Both the position numbers and the translations under genes were made by a program. The notes under the pieces are model-generated. The model saw nothing but the letters and a program-made list of their open reading frames with translations, was not told the origin of the DNA and ran no database searches. DNA of 64,000 nt from Protea cynaroides (taxonomy: Eukaryota > Streptophyta > Magnoliopsida > Proteales > Proteaceae). Each line of letters opens with the position of its first letter. Positions within the stretch are counted from its first letter, which is position 1. Below are positions 59,301 to 62,002 of the stretch, one piece after another. Where the stretch lies: contig CM053273.1 in NCBI GenBank assembly GCA_028583415.1, positions 88,820,676-88,884,675 on the forward strand, in the 5' to 3' direction.

Positions 59301-60932
59301 AAGTACCTGTTCACGGGAATCACTACAAACAAGTACCTGTTTACGGAATTCCGTTTCGTGTTCATAAAACTCAGAAACTGCATCTACAATATTACCATCT
59401 GAGCCACCAAGCAGGGTTAATATCTGCTCCCGGGTAACCCAAACGGGCAAATAATCACGAATCTCTTTAATCATCTCCTCCATATCTTTATCACTTAGCA
59501 CATTTAGATCTTGTGAACCAGGCTCTTCCAGAGAAGATACCGAATCCAAGCCAAACCTTGAACCAGTATTCTCGAATCCTTCCAAAAGCTTTCCTGTTGA
59601 CTTGACCTCATCATCTTCGTGTAGTCCCCTTGCAGAGTTGATGCTGATGTCACCTTCAACATCTTTGTCCCTCGTCCAGGACCTCCGGTGGAAGCTCATC
59701 AAGAATTCTTGTTTATTTGCAGTCTCATCAACCAATCCAGCAAAATGTTTCCGCATTGCAATAACATGTTTGCTATCAAGTTTCTCAACATCCAAACCTA
59801 CTGTTGGAATGACACGCTTTGGTCTCAAAAACCTGACGTACTCTCTCAATTCATCGTAACTCGAATGTTCACTGTATGGCACCAAATGGATTTCAAAGTC
59901 ATCCTTGGTCCTAACTGCAAATCCATCCCGTTTCACTTCATACATCCACCCAGTCGGGACAAATCCAACAGTCTTCAAGTAACCCTTCTGAGTCATAATC
60001 TCCTTCATTTTAGCAAAATTGGGTCGAAAATAAGGCCAGGTCTCACCCAAGACATTCCAGCTAACCACATGAACGTCTGTAGCCGAATCATCCTCGGTAA
60101 AAATCCCAGACTCACCGAACCCTAAAATGCATAGAACTGCCATTTTCCTACTGTCCACGTGTATGACGCAGTTGCATCTACGTGCGATCTCAACAAGAAT
60201 CTTCTCTTTCCCAACAACATAAGTGGCAATAAGAAACAGCACAGATTTCACGATGCCCTCATTTTCGAGTCTAATTCTTTCAATTGCCTTAACTATATAG
60301 TCAACCGAGTCTTCTTGTAAGGGAAAAACAAATTTGGGATTGCAATATGTTGTATCCAAGAAAATGGCATCCGCGCCAGTGTATCCATTAAGCAAAGGTT
60401 CTTGTTTCATCGAATTAGAGAACCGGAAATCTCCAGTATGTACATACCTCTCGTCTTTGCCCTCTAGCCCCGGTATCTGGAACAAGAACTGAACCGCACC
60501 AGGGCAGTGATTAGCATCGATGAGGGTCACTGAACAACCATCGATAAGAACAGTTTCACGCAGAGACAACGACACAACGAACGAAGAAGATACTTTCAAA
60601 GATTCAACAAGAAGTCGCGCAGTGGTTTCCGAGCAGAAGATGACGCCCCTTGACCAGTTGGAATTTAAGCCGGTGTAGTGATCAGAATGGAAATGAGAAA
60701 GAAAGTAAGAAACAGAGTAATCACCGAAATGACGGAACCCATCGACGATGAAACGCGTTCTTGGAATAAGCTTGGACTGAGGGAAATCCGCAGGAACGGG
60801 AGGGAGAGGAGATTCTTGAGAAAGGAGGGTGAAGGAGGAAGGAGGGGAGGTTTGAAGAAATTCCTGTGAGAATGCTCTGTAAGAATCAAGGAAGAGGTCG
60901 GAAGAATTCAGGATTAGGGTTTTGGTGGCCAT
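5259..60932 (-). CDS. LIG6: DNA ligase 6 (SNM1-like nuclease/ATP-dependent DNA ligase), 3' end off window
   Basis: Twelve minus-strand exons join in frame to 1175 codons: 58517-60932, 58303-58420, 58075-58156, 44720-44822, 44533-44629, 43740-43842, 42921-43046, 34370-34417, 32916-33013, 32739-32804, 22895-23054, 5259-5366. The order and spacing follow plant LIG6: a metallo-beta-lactamase/beta-CASP nuclease half, a linker, the ligase DNA-binding domain, then the adenylation domain with the KYDG active-site motif and DAE. The ligase C-terminus is missing because the gene continues past position 1. Every junction checked has GT-AG borders and phases match throughout, so the gene looks functional despite four introns of 8 to 17 kb packed with transposons. 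In Arabidopsis, LIG6 is a nuclear enzyme linked to strand-break repair and seed longevity (family knowledge). A stand-alone SNM1 nuclease is excluded because the downstream exons are ligase. Confidence 0.95.
5849..6136. repeat. Imperfect tandem duplication
   Basis: A segment containing CTTAATGGT, TTTTGGTCAATTCCC, GGATCTT and AATAACAAGC occurs twice, offset by about 113 bp at its start. The second copy is longer because of a poly(A) run and extra sequence. It is intronic and non-coding. Confidence 0.6.
6442..6492. repeat. Three copies of a 17-bp tandem unit
   Basis: GACTTCATGACAAGAAT is repeated three times head to tail from 6442, 6459 and 6476, followed by a partial GAC. Confidence 0.9.
6493..7940. 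other. Intron 11 of LIG6, no gene seen
   Basis: AT-rich non-coding sequence with no recognised domain. Some phrases repeat loosely, such as AGATTTCTGA-type runs near 7680-7800, but I could not assign an element. Confidence 0.5.
7945..8250 (+). pseudogene. L1-type LINE fragment, zinc-binding (zf-RVT) end of reverse transcriptase
   Basis: The frame from 8039 gives GRLPNDDGVLGKGVMLASRC, then ELCLRSSESIFHFFGECTF and a VW. This matches the C-terminal region of plant L1 reverse transcriptases (GRLPT.D.L..KG, CxLC, ESxxHLFxxC). Upstream is broken by stops, and nothing of the endonuclease or RT core is nearby. It is a truncated relic. Confidence 0.75.
8460..11359 (+). mobile_element. Probable Ty3/gypsy LTR remnant (Del/Tekay-like)
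   Basis: Sequence character suggests a long chromovirus LTR. The right part has a purine/pyrimidine-mixed leader, a (CT)n run at 11069, and a closing segment in which TTGACCCCGTCC precedes GAAGTCGTGACA at 11359, a typical TG...CA end. The left border is uncertain: a TGTTGTAGC near 8470 is only a candidate. No primer-binding site or pol follows and no target duplication was found, so it is a solo or truncated LTR at best. Small open frames inside it, such as the purine-rich one near 9315-9572, are not convincing genes. Confidence 0.4.
9793..9997. repeat. 87-bp tandem repeat, about 2.4 copies
   Basis: CCGCCACTC...GACAGAAT...GGACTACTGGCTGGA recurs from 9795 and 9882, with a partial third copy from about 9968 (CTGCCGCC...GACAGAATAGTC). 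It lies inside the putative gypsy LTR. Confidence 0.8.
11360..12637. other. Intron 11 of LIG6, no gene seen
   Basis: Non-coding sequence. The only notable item is an AT-only microsatellite at about 12004-12055, built from TATAATATA/ATATTAT units. Confidence 0.5.
12647..13527. mobile_element. CTCG/CGAG-array non-autonomous element (hAT-like)
   Basis: The ends are near-perfect inverted repeats: CAAGGTTTAAAATCTCG on the left and, read inward, CATGGTTTAAAATCTCG on the right (one mismatch in 17). The flanks AGTACAGAT (12638-12646) and ACTACAGAT (13528-13536) differ at one base, giving a target duplication of 8-9 bp. CTCG/CGAG words crowd both ends (12657-12745 and 13385-13518), for example CCGAGATCTCGCCGAGAT. 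The 881-bp body has no coding sequence. The duplication length leaves hAT (8 bp) or Mutator-like (9 bp) open; the shared terminal motif favours hAT. Confidence 0.8.
13906..14085 (+). repeat. Copia 5' LTR
   Basis: 180 bp, TG...CA type ends, with a TATA-like TTATAAATAAG near 14024 that could start transcription. Its partner is at 20681-20860. Confidence 0.95.
14086..14097 (+). promoter_or_regulatory. Primer-binding site, initiator tRNA-Met
   Basis: TGGTATCAGAGC directly follows the 5' LTR, the standard copia primer-binding site complementary to the 3' end of initiator methionine tRNA. Confidence 0.95.
14980..19067 (+). pseudogene. Copia gag-pol polyprotein, 5' part
   Basis: Domains appear in the expected copia order with many in-frame stops and frame shifts. 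Gag starts near 14992 (GGNYLMWFHAMK) and has a zinc knuckle CEHCGKSWHTKDTCWKLHG near 15708. The protease is WIIDFGATDHMTG near 16060. The integrase core runs about 16759-17238 (SDNGKEYLEGEF, GVAERKNRHLFKVVRALMF). Reverse transcriptase follows (KWIFTVKQKEDRSIDRYKARL near 17955, LDVKNAFLHRELAEEVYMDV near 18145, YANDIVITGSDDEEI near 18400). RNase H begins near 18870 (AYTDADWAKNPNRKSTSSY). Many stops are TAG or TGA where Gln or Trp is expected, the signature of C-to-T decay at methylated sites. A long non-coding leader precedes gag. Confidence 0.9.
19068..20381. mobile_element. TATCG/CGATA-array element inside the copia
   Basis: This 1314-bp element splits the copia RNase H frame. The flanking 8-mers are GTAGGGAT (19060-19067) and GCAGGGAT (20382-20389), which differ by one C-to-T change; taking out the element and one 8-mer puts the two copia halves back in the same phase. 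The ends read CAAGGAATTAAG and, inward from the right, CAAAGCTTCCAG, both followed by TATCG. The left array is short (19079-19110); the right one (about 20140-20370) holds well over a dozen TATCG/CGATA words in both orientations. The centre has a pyrimidine-rich stretch with (CTT)n and (CTC)n (19620-20060). No transposase is encoded. Confidence 0.88.
20382..20673 (+). pseudogene. Copia RNase H, 3' part after the insertion
   Basis: The frame resumes in phase immediately after the inserted element and gives the conserved copia C-terminus, with LFCDNKAAISIAHNPLQHDR, KHVEIDCHFIKEKL and DQVADNFTKGLSG. It ends at the TGA just before the polypurine tract. Confidence 0.92.
20671..20680 (+). promoter_or_regulatory. 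Copia polypurine tract
   Basis: TGAGGGGGAG abuts the 3' LTR and is the expected plus-strand primer; it overlaps the stop codon of the pol frame. Confidence 0.9.
20681..20860 (+). repeat. Copia 3' LTR
   Basis: 180 bp, pairing with 13906-14085 with 6 substitutions and no indels by my count. Confidence 0.95.
21060..21545 (+). pseudogene. L1-type LINE 3' end with RNase H-like domain
   Basis: The frame from about 21090 gives YEAEFLASINGCLKARGMGV, QCDSMVVVV and, further on, CYREANPIADYLAKEAAK, the RVT_3/RNase H-like end of plant LINEs. Two internal stops break it. The 3' untranslated tail runs to TTCCAATAAATTGTAATTTT, the usual L1 3' end wording. Confidence 0.75.
21598..22388. repeat. Local direct duplication, one copy carrying a GGCG element
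   Basis: A segment from CCTAGCCCTTA through AACTACATTACCAAGTTC, ATTCATCATGTGCAAA and GTCACCTAGTCC is present twice, at 21598 to about 22113 and at 22208-22388. The copies differ by scattered substitutions and by the 328-bp element plus 8 bp present only in the first. The second copy is thus an in-window empty site for that insertion. Confidence 0.85.
21725..22052. mobile_element. GGCG/CGCC-array element 1 (hAT-like MITE)
   Basis: The 328-bp element starts CATAGTCGTCAAGGC and ends, read inward, CATAGTTGTCAAGGCG. The direct repeat ACCAATAG flanks it (21717-21724, 22053-22060), and the duplicate at 22327-22334 carries a single ACCAATAG with no insert. AAGGCG, GCCTAGGCG and CGCCTT words lie at both ends; the centre is AT-rich and non-coding. 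Confidence 0.9.
22895..23054 (-). CDS. LIG6: LIG6 exon 11: adenylation active site KYDG
   Basis: Exon of 160 bp that completes the lysine codon and encodes YDGQRAQIHRL, FSRNGDETTSRFPDL and FILDAE. K-Y-D-G is ligase motif I (covalent AMP-lysine), RNG is motif III, and the acidic DAE lies just before the next exon. All expected residues are present. The acceptor is TTGTAG and the donor GTAAAA. Confidence 0.94.
23372..25130 (+). mobile_element. Copia-like LTR and leader, truncated
   Basis: A 232-bp LTR candidate, TGTTAAAG to TGTCACA (23372-23603), is followed at once by TGGTATCAGAGC (23604-23615), the methionine-tRNA primer-binding site. The interior to about 25130 shows no gag or pol; a purine-rich GGGAGGGGGAGA near 25118 could be a polypurine tract, but no matching 3' LTR follows. 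I read it as a non-coding or deleted copia relative. Confidence 0.6.
25131..25440. repeat. Dispersed GAAGATTATT repeats
   Basis: GAAGATTATT, usually extended to TTGAAGATTATTTG, occurs about six times between 25138 and 25370 at irregular spacing. Non-coding. Confidence 0.5.
25474..25655. repeat. Exact tandem duplication, 2 x 91 bp
   Basis: The unit starting GAACATGATAGAAAATG and ending GTAGAAAACATT is present twice head to tail (25474-25564 and 25565-25655) with no difference that I can see. No conserved frame was recognised in it. Confidence 0.95.
26131..27032. mobile_element. GGCG/CGCC-array element 2 with conserved body
   Basis: The ends read CATAAGTGTCAAGGCG and, inward from the right, CGTAGTTTTCAAGGCG. 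The flanks TTTATAACT and TTTATGAAT match at 7 of 9, so the borders are good to about one base. GGCG words crowd 26141-26215 and 26955-27025. The body at 26340-26500, read on the minus strand, is homologous to the body of the TTTCG element at 4713-4930 and of the truncated element at 36446-36690. Confidence 0.8.
27116..27265. mobile_element. GGCG/CGCC-array element 3, short
   Basis: 150 bp made almost wholly of AAGGCG/GCCTAGG/CGCCTT words. The ends read CATAGTTGTCAAGGCG and, inward, CAGAGTTATCAAGGCG. A perfect 8-bp duplication GAAATAAT flanks it (27108-27115, 27266-27273). Confidence 0.92.
27274..28075. other. Intron 10 of LIG6, no gene seen
   Basis: AT-rich non-coding sequence; nothing recognised before the L1 relic. 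Confidence 0.4.
28076..28519 (+). pseudogene. L1-type LINE 3' end, interrupted by an RTE LINE
   Basis: The frame from 28135 gives GANDLGRVELLSLCTDLDAA, FCNIIVEVDSGTVIEWVEKS, the RNase H-like end of a plant L1. The tail (MGMASSCSCCTLIS frame) is cut at 28519 and resumes at 31916-31970 with TTTCTTTATAATAAGTTTG, the usual L1 3' wording, showing that the RTE element landed in it. Confidence 0.75.
28520..31915 (-). mobile_element. RTE-type LINE, decayed, nearly full length
   Basis: On the minus strand, an endonuclease start (LASWNIGFLTGKSLELIDVM, RRRINIACIQET, from about 31570) leads through reverse transcriptase (KKDLHMVFIDLEKVYDRVP near 29590; FFADDIALAHETK near 29290) to a C-terminal RGRPKMSLGEVVMKHI near 28630. 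Stops and frame shifts occur throughout. The 19-mer GTTGTACTCTTATATCATC is at both borders (28501-28519, 31916-31934) as the target duplication. A poly(T)/(A) run at 31802-31845 lies near the 5' end. This is the plant RTE clade rather than L1. Confidence 0.85.
30076..30176 (-). mobile_element. tRNA-derived SINE inside the RTE LINE
   Basis: Read on the minus strand it begins ACCCCAAGGGGATAGCTCAG, with an A-box-like TAGCTCAGTTGGC and a B-box-like GGTCATGAGTTCAATTC, and ends in a short unique tail and poly(A). The 13-mer AACTTGACGTGCC flanks it on both sides (30063-30075, 30177-30189). The internal promoter would be read by RNA polymerase III. A tRNA gene is rejected because the anticodon region does not fold and there is a poly(A) tail with target duplication. 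Confidence 0.85.
31971..32738. other. Intron 10 of LIG6, no gene seen
   Basis: Non-coding sequence between the L1 tail and exon 10; nothing recognised. Confidence 0.5.
32739..32804 (-). CDS. LIG6: LIG6 exon 10, first two bases of the active-site lysine
   Basis: Exon of 66 bp encoding ITNGVPQVLKMFQGRAFTCE, then TAC AA before donor GTAAGT. The last two bases begin the AAG codon of the nucleotidyl-acceptor lysine, completed by the first base of exon 11 some 9.7 kb away. Confidence 0.92.
32916..33013 (-). CDS. LIG6: LIG6 exon 9
   Basis: Exon of 98 bp encoding DLLVPSLMNKGIEFSSTTLS then MVPGIPIRPMLAR, the PG.P..PMLA strand that opens the adenylation domain of ATP-dependent ligases. The acceptor is AAACAG and the donor GTAAAT. 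It ends in phase 2. Confidence 0.93.
33014..34369. other. Intron 8 of LIG6
   Basis: 1356 bp, with a (GA)n microsatellite at about 33537-33563 and no recognisable element. Confidence 0.6.
34370..34417 (-). CDS. LIG6: LIG6 exon 8 (16 codons)
   Basis: Micro-exon of 48 bp encoding SISAAVVEAYNILPNL, matching the family segment just before the adenylation domain. The acceptor is TGCTAG and the donor GTAAGT. It is too short to stand out as an open reading frame and was placed by homology and phase. Confidence 0.9.
35003..35132. mobile_element. GGCG/CGCC-array element 4, short
   Basis: 130 bp starting CATAGTTGTCAAGGCG and ending, read inward, CATAGTTGTCTAGGCG, with a perfect 8-bp duplication GATGCACA (34995-35002, 35133-35140). 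Its left half is nearly the same as element 3 at 27116-27265. Confidence 0.93.
35600..36440 (-). pseudogene. L1-type LINE fragment, RT C-terminal zinc-binding region
   Basis: The minus-strand frame 36095-35730 gives FSSSSAWVIFISRPARVPWF, DVIWSQGQILCHSFIAWRA and EEVHRLFFDCFSSPAM, the W..G..PRHSFI.WLA and HLFF.C pattern of plant L1 zf-RVT regions. Further upstream frames continue to about 36440 with stops. Both ends are missing. Confidence 0.7.
36446..36905. mobile_element. GGCG/CGCC-array element 5, left end missing
   Basis: The right end reads inward CATAGTTGTCAAGGCATCGC, and GGCG words fill 36755-36900. The body at 36446-36690 is homologous to that of element 2 (opposite orientation) and of the TTTCG element at 4713-4930. 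No left array or matching 8-bp duplication is seen, so it is truncated on the left. Confidence 0.8.
37610..38530 (+). repeat. Inverted-repeat arm 1
   Basis: Starts GATGCAGTCCAAG and contains GTTGAGACTCAACCGAAACTC, TCATCCATGGCTGGATC and AATAATTCTTGTTTGTTGTTA. It is the reverse complement, with many differences, of 40700-41562. No coding sequence was recognised. Confidence 0.8.
38541..39520. other. Loop of the inverted repeat, no gene seen
   Basis: Non-coding sequence containing phrases like CCCTAATAACCCTAAACC near 38780; nothing assigned. Confidence 0.4.
39530..39696. repeat. GATTC/GAATC-rich array, possible fifth word family
   Basis: GAATCG, CGATTC, GATTC and GGATC words recur through about 160 bp, and the stretch ends in CCTTAATCCATG, read from outside as CATGGATTAAGG, close to the ends of the CTCG and TATCG elements. 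No left end or target duplication found. Confidence 0.45.
39720..40245 (+). pseudogene. RTE-type LINE 3' fragment
   Basis: Plus-strand wording (TGGCGTTGAATGTTGGGCGG, TTGTTTGAGGTGGCATGAACG, AATAGAGCTGATTGGAGAAA) matches the C-terminal region of plant RTE reverse transcriptases, and it ends AGTAGTTGGGATAAGGCTGA, the usual 3' end. It is 5'-truncated with several stops. Confidence 0.7.
40700..41562 (-). repeat. Inverted-repeat arm 2
   Basis: Reverse complement of 37610-38530: AATTATTGATTTAGACAAAT pairs with its complement in arm 1, and GGTGTTTCGGTTGAGTCTCA pairs with the TTGAGACTCAACC region. It ends CTTGGACTGCATC, the mirror of arm 1's start. Confidence 0.8.
41640..42130 (+). repeat. Third, diverged copy of the inverted-repeat unit
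   Basis: It has GGTTGAGTCTCCAGG, AAAATTCATAAACTCTTCGG, TTGTTGGATCGATCTC and GTTGTAAAAGATCCTATAGC in the same order and strand as arm 1, at lower similarity. Confidence 0.6.
42337..42407 (-). mobile_element. SINE fragment, same family as 30076-30176
   Basis: Minus strand reads CCCCAGGGGGTAGCTCCATT then GATCATGAGTTCTACTC and CCTTGGGGCC, matching the A-box and B-box layout of the SINE at 30076. No clear duplication. Confidence 0.65.
42921..43046 (-). CDS. LIG6: LIG6 exon 7
   Basis: Exon of 126 bp (42 codons) encoding VRNLRTGAMMKSVLPALAQA, the conserved end of the helical domain, then a variable stretch ending KPKLQ. The acceptor is TTGTAG and the donor GTGCGA. An 8.5-kb intron follows. Confidence 0.92.
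43740..43842 (-). CDS. LIG6: LIG6 exon 6
   Basis: Exon of 103 bp encoding SAEIGSGSTTRKKMLIVHLM then a CREKEIKFLVRTL helix. The acceptor was chosen as CATCAG before TGCAGAAATAGG, because the other nearby AGs put a stop in frame. The donor is GTGAGA. Confidence 0.9.
43843..44532. other. Intron 5 of LIG6
   Basis: 690 bp, with a C-run of about 17 near 44427 and no element recognised. Intron 6 (43047-43739, 693 bp) is likewise plain. Confidence 0.6.
44533..44629 (-). CDS. LIG6: LIG6 exon 5
   Basis: Exon of 97 bp encoding GDVAQVCRQTQSFLAPP followed by a PLSIKDVYSSLRKI helix. The acceptor is TTCAAG and the donor GTATTT. Intron 4 is only 90 bp. Confidence 0.92.
44720..44822 (-). CDS. LIG6: LIG6 exon 4
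   Basis: Exon of 103 bp encoding ELNIGGSLVTAALEEACG, a signature of ATP-dependent ligase DNA-binding domains. The acceptor is ATGCAG and the donor GTATAAG. It continues exon 3 in frame although 13 kb separates them. Confidence 0.93.
45425..45868 (-). repeat. Gypsy 3' LTR
   Basis: 444 bp, paired with 56808-57251. Just outside it (45869-45985) the GCCTCGTTGC...GGTTCGGCTG phrase occurs twice. Confidence 0.93.
46117..46700. repeat. 112-bp minisatellite, about 5 copies
   Basis: TGACTAGACC recurs at 46221, 46333, 46445 and 46557, with a variant TGACTCGACC at 46668. Each unit carries GATGTGGTCACGGGATTCG and CACATCGGTC. It lies between the antisense gene and the left LTR. Confidence 0.92.
46711..47220. 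repeat. 173-bp minisatellite, about 3 copies
   Basis: GAAGAAGATA begins near 46715, 46887 and 47060. Units share GGTCACGGGAT and GATGTGGTCACG with the 112-bp block, so the longer unit appears to derive from the shorter one. Confidence 0.88.
47552..50031 (+). pseudogene. Antisense extra gene of the gypsy (putative gypsy-type transposon domain)
   Basis: Opposite to gag-pol. It opens with an acidic, Ser-rich stretch (47552-47899), then in another frame FKAGFRVSVPRLVTEILQYY, QVAPIQLMPNS and KNMIAFVIYF (about 48050-48180), which fits the Transposase_28 / putative gypsy-type transposon family (PF04195). Next comes 48156-48560 (GYWYYFAKK-like segment), a small exon at 48605-48976 and a coiled-coil exon (49282-50031; many Glu/Lys/Arg heptads, Pro-rich end). 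Plausible introns are about 48529-48605 (GTGAGT...TTGCAG) and 49215-49301 (GTAAGT...GCGCAG). Stops near 48036 and 48148 and frame changes show decay. Its function in the family is unknown. Confidence 0.75.
50150..50510. repeat. 82-bp minisatellite, about 4 copies
   Basis: CCCTCCTCGGCC recurs at 50195, 50277, 50359 and 50441, each followed by GTGTTCA/GTGTCCA...GTGAACT and TATGGGTCTT. It separates the ends of the antisense gene and of pol. Confidence 0.92.
50623..54500 (-). pseudogene. Gypsy pol: protease, RT, RNase H, integrase, broken
   Basis: Read right to left: protease IMVDTGSSADIIYWQAF (54259-54310); reverse transcriptase with YDVMPFGLKN near 53270, where a frame shift follows, and VYVDDMLVKS near 53190; RNase H with LSIDGASNKTQCGAGFIL near 52330 and NNAAEYEALIAGLRLAKA near 52200; integrase zinc part CGKCQMYAPVPH near 51545, DIMGPFP near 51460, and DNDKQFDNRAF then GRWLDELPHILWADRTTPKT to about 50623. 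In-frame stops lie at about 52568 and 52224. The integrase lacks a recognisable chromodomain, as usual for Tat elements. It cannot make a full polyprotein. Confidence 0.88.
55222..56733 (-). CDS. Gypsy gag polyprotein
   Basis: A 503-codon open frame. A disordered Arg/Pro-rich N-terminus precedes a retrotransposon gag domain (VDSYDGSTDPVDHLNNFVGV near residue 247, MHFQGSRVQRKISAHLMNMR near 330). It ends NPNKYCQYHRDIGHTIDEC, a zinc-knuckle-like CxxH...H....C. It is the only long intact frame in the element. A TGA-type break separates it from the downstream part (54986-55228). Confidence 0.85.
   Translation of the reverse strand: MSPRRTRSQMVNPNPPLIDQRMNPEDEDRSKPRPNRDRGKRVAEPVPSHEAFVTYEQFETVAQQLAVLTRIVQGLQPPIAEATSRPPIGIVPPTDPHKEADLPRDPPRDCQGQSGARPARHEAGARPAPELSGRGSTSQHGRIPTRERLGPQPRAVIGRGEDALEELLIPRHAALLEVVMGADKQSAPMDPEVAAKIADQLAVLRRKVETMEKAGVTQDEDKDYSMDNPLTDIIMRVPLPKRFSMPPVDSYDGSTDPVDHLNNFVGVMVLHANLDAIMRRAFLLTLKGAARMRFNNLPPRSIDSFKTMGRLFRMHFQGSRVQRKISAHLMNMRQRFDETLRAFLARFNLEVLQVKDIDEAFHFATLRAVVTDPKLRFSIAKKEPADLQELLARCEKFATANEIYEANKGLVDTPRKRTDERQDLTRLGENKRSRREEARARGLLQKKFSDYTPLNRSLGDVYTLIANDGYLQRPQKILTEARRRNPNKYCQYHRDIGHTIDEC
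56790..56807 (-). promoter_or_regulatory. Gypsy primer-binding site candidate
   Basis: The minus strand immediately after the 5' LTR reads GTTTGGCACCAACCGTG, close in style to the TGGCGCC..CCGTGGG sites of Tat-lineage elements. Confidence 0.65.
56808..57251 (-). repeat. Gypsy 5' LTR
   Basis: 444 bp. On the minus strand it contains CTATAAATAGGGC (about 57081-57093), a good TATA box for starting the element's own transcript. The same wording occurs in the 3' LTR. Confidence 0.93.
57257..58074. other. Intron 3 of LIG6, right part
   Basis: About 820 bp of plain AT-rich intron between the gypsy and exon 3. The left part of the same intron is 44823-45419. Confidence 0.7.
58075..58156 (-). CDS. 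LIG6: LIG6 exon 3
   Basis: Exon of 82 bp encoding LALSPEDVLPAIYLCTNKIG, part of the helical DNA-binding domain. It ends on a complete ATG codon before donor GTTAGT. The following intron 3 is 13252 bp, mostly a gypsy retrotransposon. Confidence 0.92.
58303..58420 (-). CDS. LIG6: LIG6 exon 2
   Basis: Exon of 118 bp at the start of the ligase DNA-binding domain. It reads on from GAGCATG of exon 1 and encodes ACWSSGQAAPYLHLARTF and a GKIKASGMLCNMFR segment typical of the family. The acceptor is TTGCAG and the donor GTTTGA. Intron 1 is only 96 bp. Confidence 0.93.
58517..60932 (-). CDS. LIG6: LIG6 exon 1: SNM1/beta-CASP domain, linker, PIP box
   Basis: This exon encodes 805 residues plus one base. 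The metallo-beta-lactamase zinc motif HxHxDH is at about residues 80-85, with DANHCPGA near 139, HTGDFR near 165 and LDTTYCNPKF near 192. The beta-CASP part includes YSEH near 352 and PTVG near 375. The low-complexity linker holds two segments resembling ubiquitin-associated folds (about 484-523 and 698-737), a basic stretch with KKR and KKAK (about 627-642) that fits a nuclear localisation signal, and QTTITKFF near 654, which matches the PCNA-interacting (PIP) consensus. The start is the first in-frame ATG, with family-like spacing to the zinc motif. The donor GTTGGT follows GAGCATG, and the open frame continues 27 codons into intron 1. Confidence 0.95.
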
Positions 60933-61130
60933 AGAATCAACGTTTCATGTCGGATATAGAAACAGGAAAAACAACGCAGAGACGATAGTTCATTGATCCT
61001 TTCACTGGTTGGTTTGTTGATGAAAAAAGGCCGGTTTAGAGGTGAAGCCTTCTCCGACGGTGAAAACAAAAGCCGACGGTTGCTCAGACCAGGGGGTAAA
61101 GATGAGTCCAGATCGTCTCCCATCTGTACG
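60933..61130 (-). promoter_or_regulatory. LIG6 5' UTR and proximal promoter region
   Basis: About 200 bp separate the LIG6 start codon from the inverted-repeat element at 61131. No clear TATA box was seen on the minus strand, so the transcription start cannot be placed. Confidence 0.4.
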
Positions 61131-61371
61131 GGGATTCAAATCGTCTCCTCCCTGTACTTCAGGGAGGAGGGTGAGCCCCGTCGGATAGCCGACACGTGGC
61201 ACTCTGAAAAATCCAAATCCCACATTCGAGCCTACACTAAGCCGATAAGCCGAGTCGATAAGGGGTGTCAGCTCGGACTTGGGGCTCGGATTTTCTCAGG
61301 AGTCACGTGTTGCCCATCTGACGGGATGTCTCCCTCCTCCCTGTAGTTTAGGGAGGAGACGATTTGGATCC
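61131..61371. mobile_element. Inverted-repeat element (MITE-like) upstream of LIG6
   Basis: The left end GGGATTCAAATCGTCTCCTC (61131) and the right end, read inward from 61371, GGATCCAAATCGTCTCCTC, are inverted copies extending about 55 bp. Each arm also contains a small hairpin, CCTCCCTGTACTTCAGGGAGG-like. No clear target duplication was found. It sits 200-440 bp upstream of the LIG6 start codon. Confidence 0.7.
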
Positions 61372-62002
61372 TACACTAGAGAAAGTGCAACGTGGCCGCT
61401 GGATGCGTGCCACGTGGTCTTTCTCAAATTCAAGGAAGACGATCCTATGTGAACGTAGAAATGGAATTTGAAAGATGATACATGTAATCATATTCGTGGT
61501 TGTTCACTTTTGGTTTTCAAATTAGAAAAATAGAGGGAATATTTATAAAATCAAAATCAGAAATCGAAAAGAGTGGTTTTTGGACGAACAAAGGGAGAGG
61601 TTTTGAAAAGAACGTCGTCGTATCCTCTCTCATCTTCTTCTTCAGTGCTCGTATCTCTGTCATCTTCTTCTTTAGTGCAACAACTTTAGCTTCTGATGTT
61701 TATGCAGACAATTTCTTGGATCCATTTGCTTCTCCCTTCCCCTCCTCCCCCAATTTTGCACCGGGGGCTCATGCATGGAGAGTCAAGACACGTGTTGGTT
61801 TAATTCTATCTTGGTGACGAATGGAGCAGATGAGCCTTTGGAGGTCTTATGCTTGAAGAAAGACCTGCTTGCAAGTTTCTCATCCGTTAGACATGGATGT
61901 TCAAGATGGGGGAGAGGAGTTTTAGTGGGAATATCCTCCTCTCATTGGTGTTGGTGTTTCTATTCGAACTTTTGTTAGGATTCCTATAAGACCTGCACTC
62001 CA
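61372..62002. other. Region upstream of LIG6, no gene confirmed
   Basis: A plus-strand open frame at 61500-61817 has no recognised domain. The phrase GAAGAGTGGTTTTTGG...TTCTTCTTCAGTGC could be a 5' exon of an unseen gene, but nothing supports that. Confidence 0.3.

Noticed and set aside
58434..60932. Stand-alone SNM1/DCLRE1-like nuclease gene
   Set aside because: The frame runs into an intron and twelve exons join in phase to ligase domains, so it is the first exon of LIG6.
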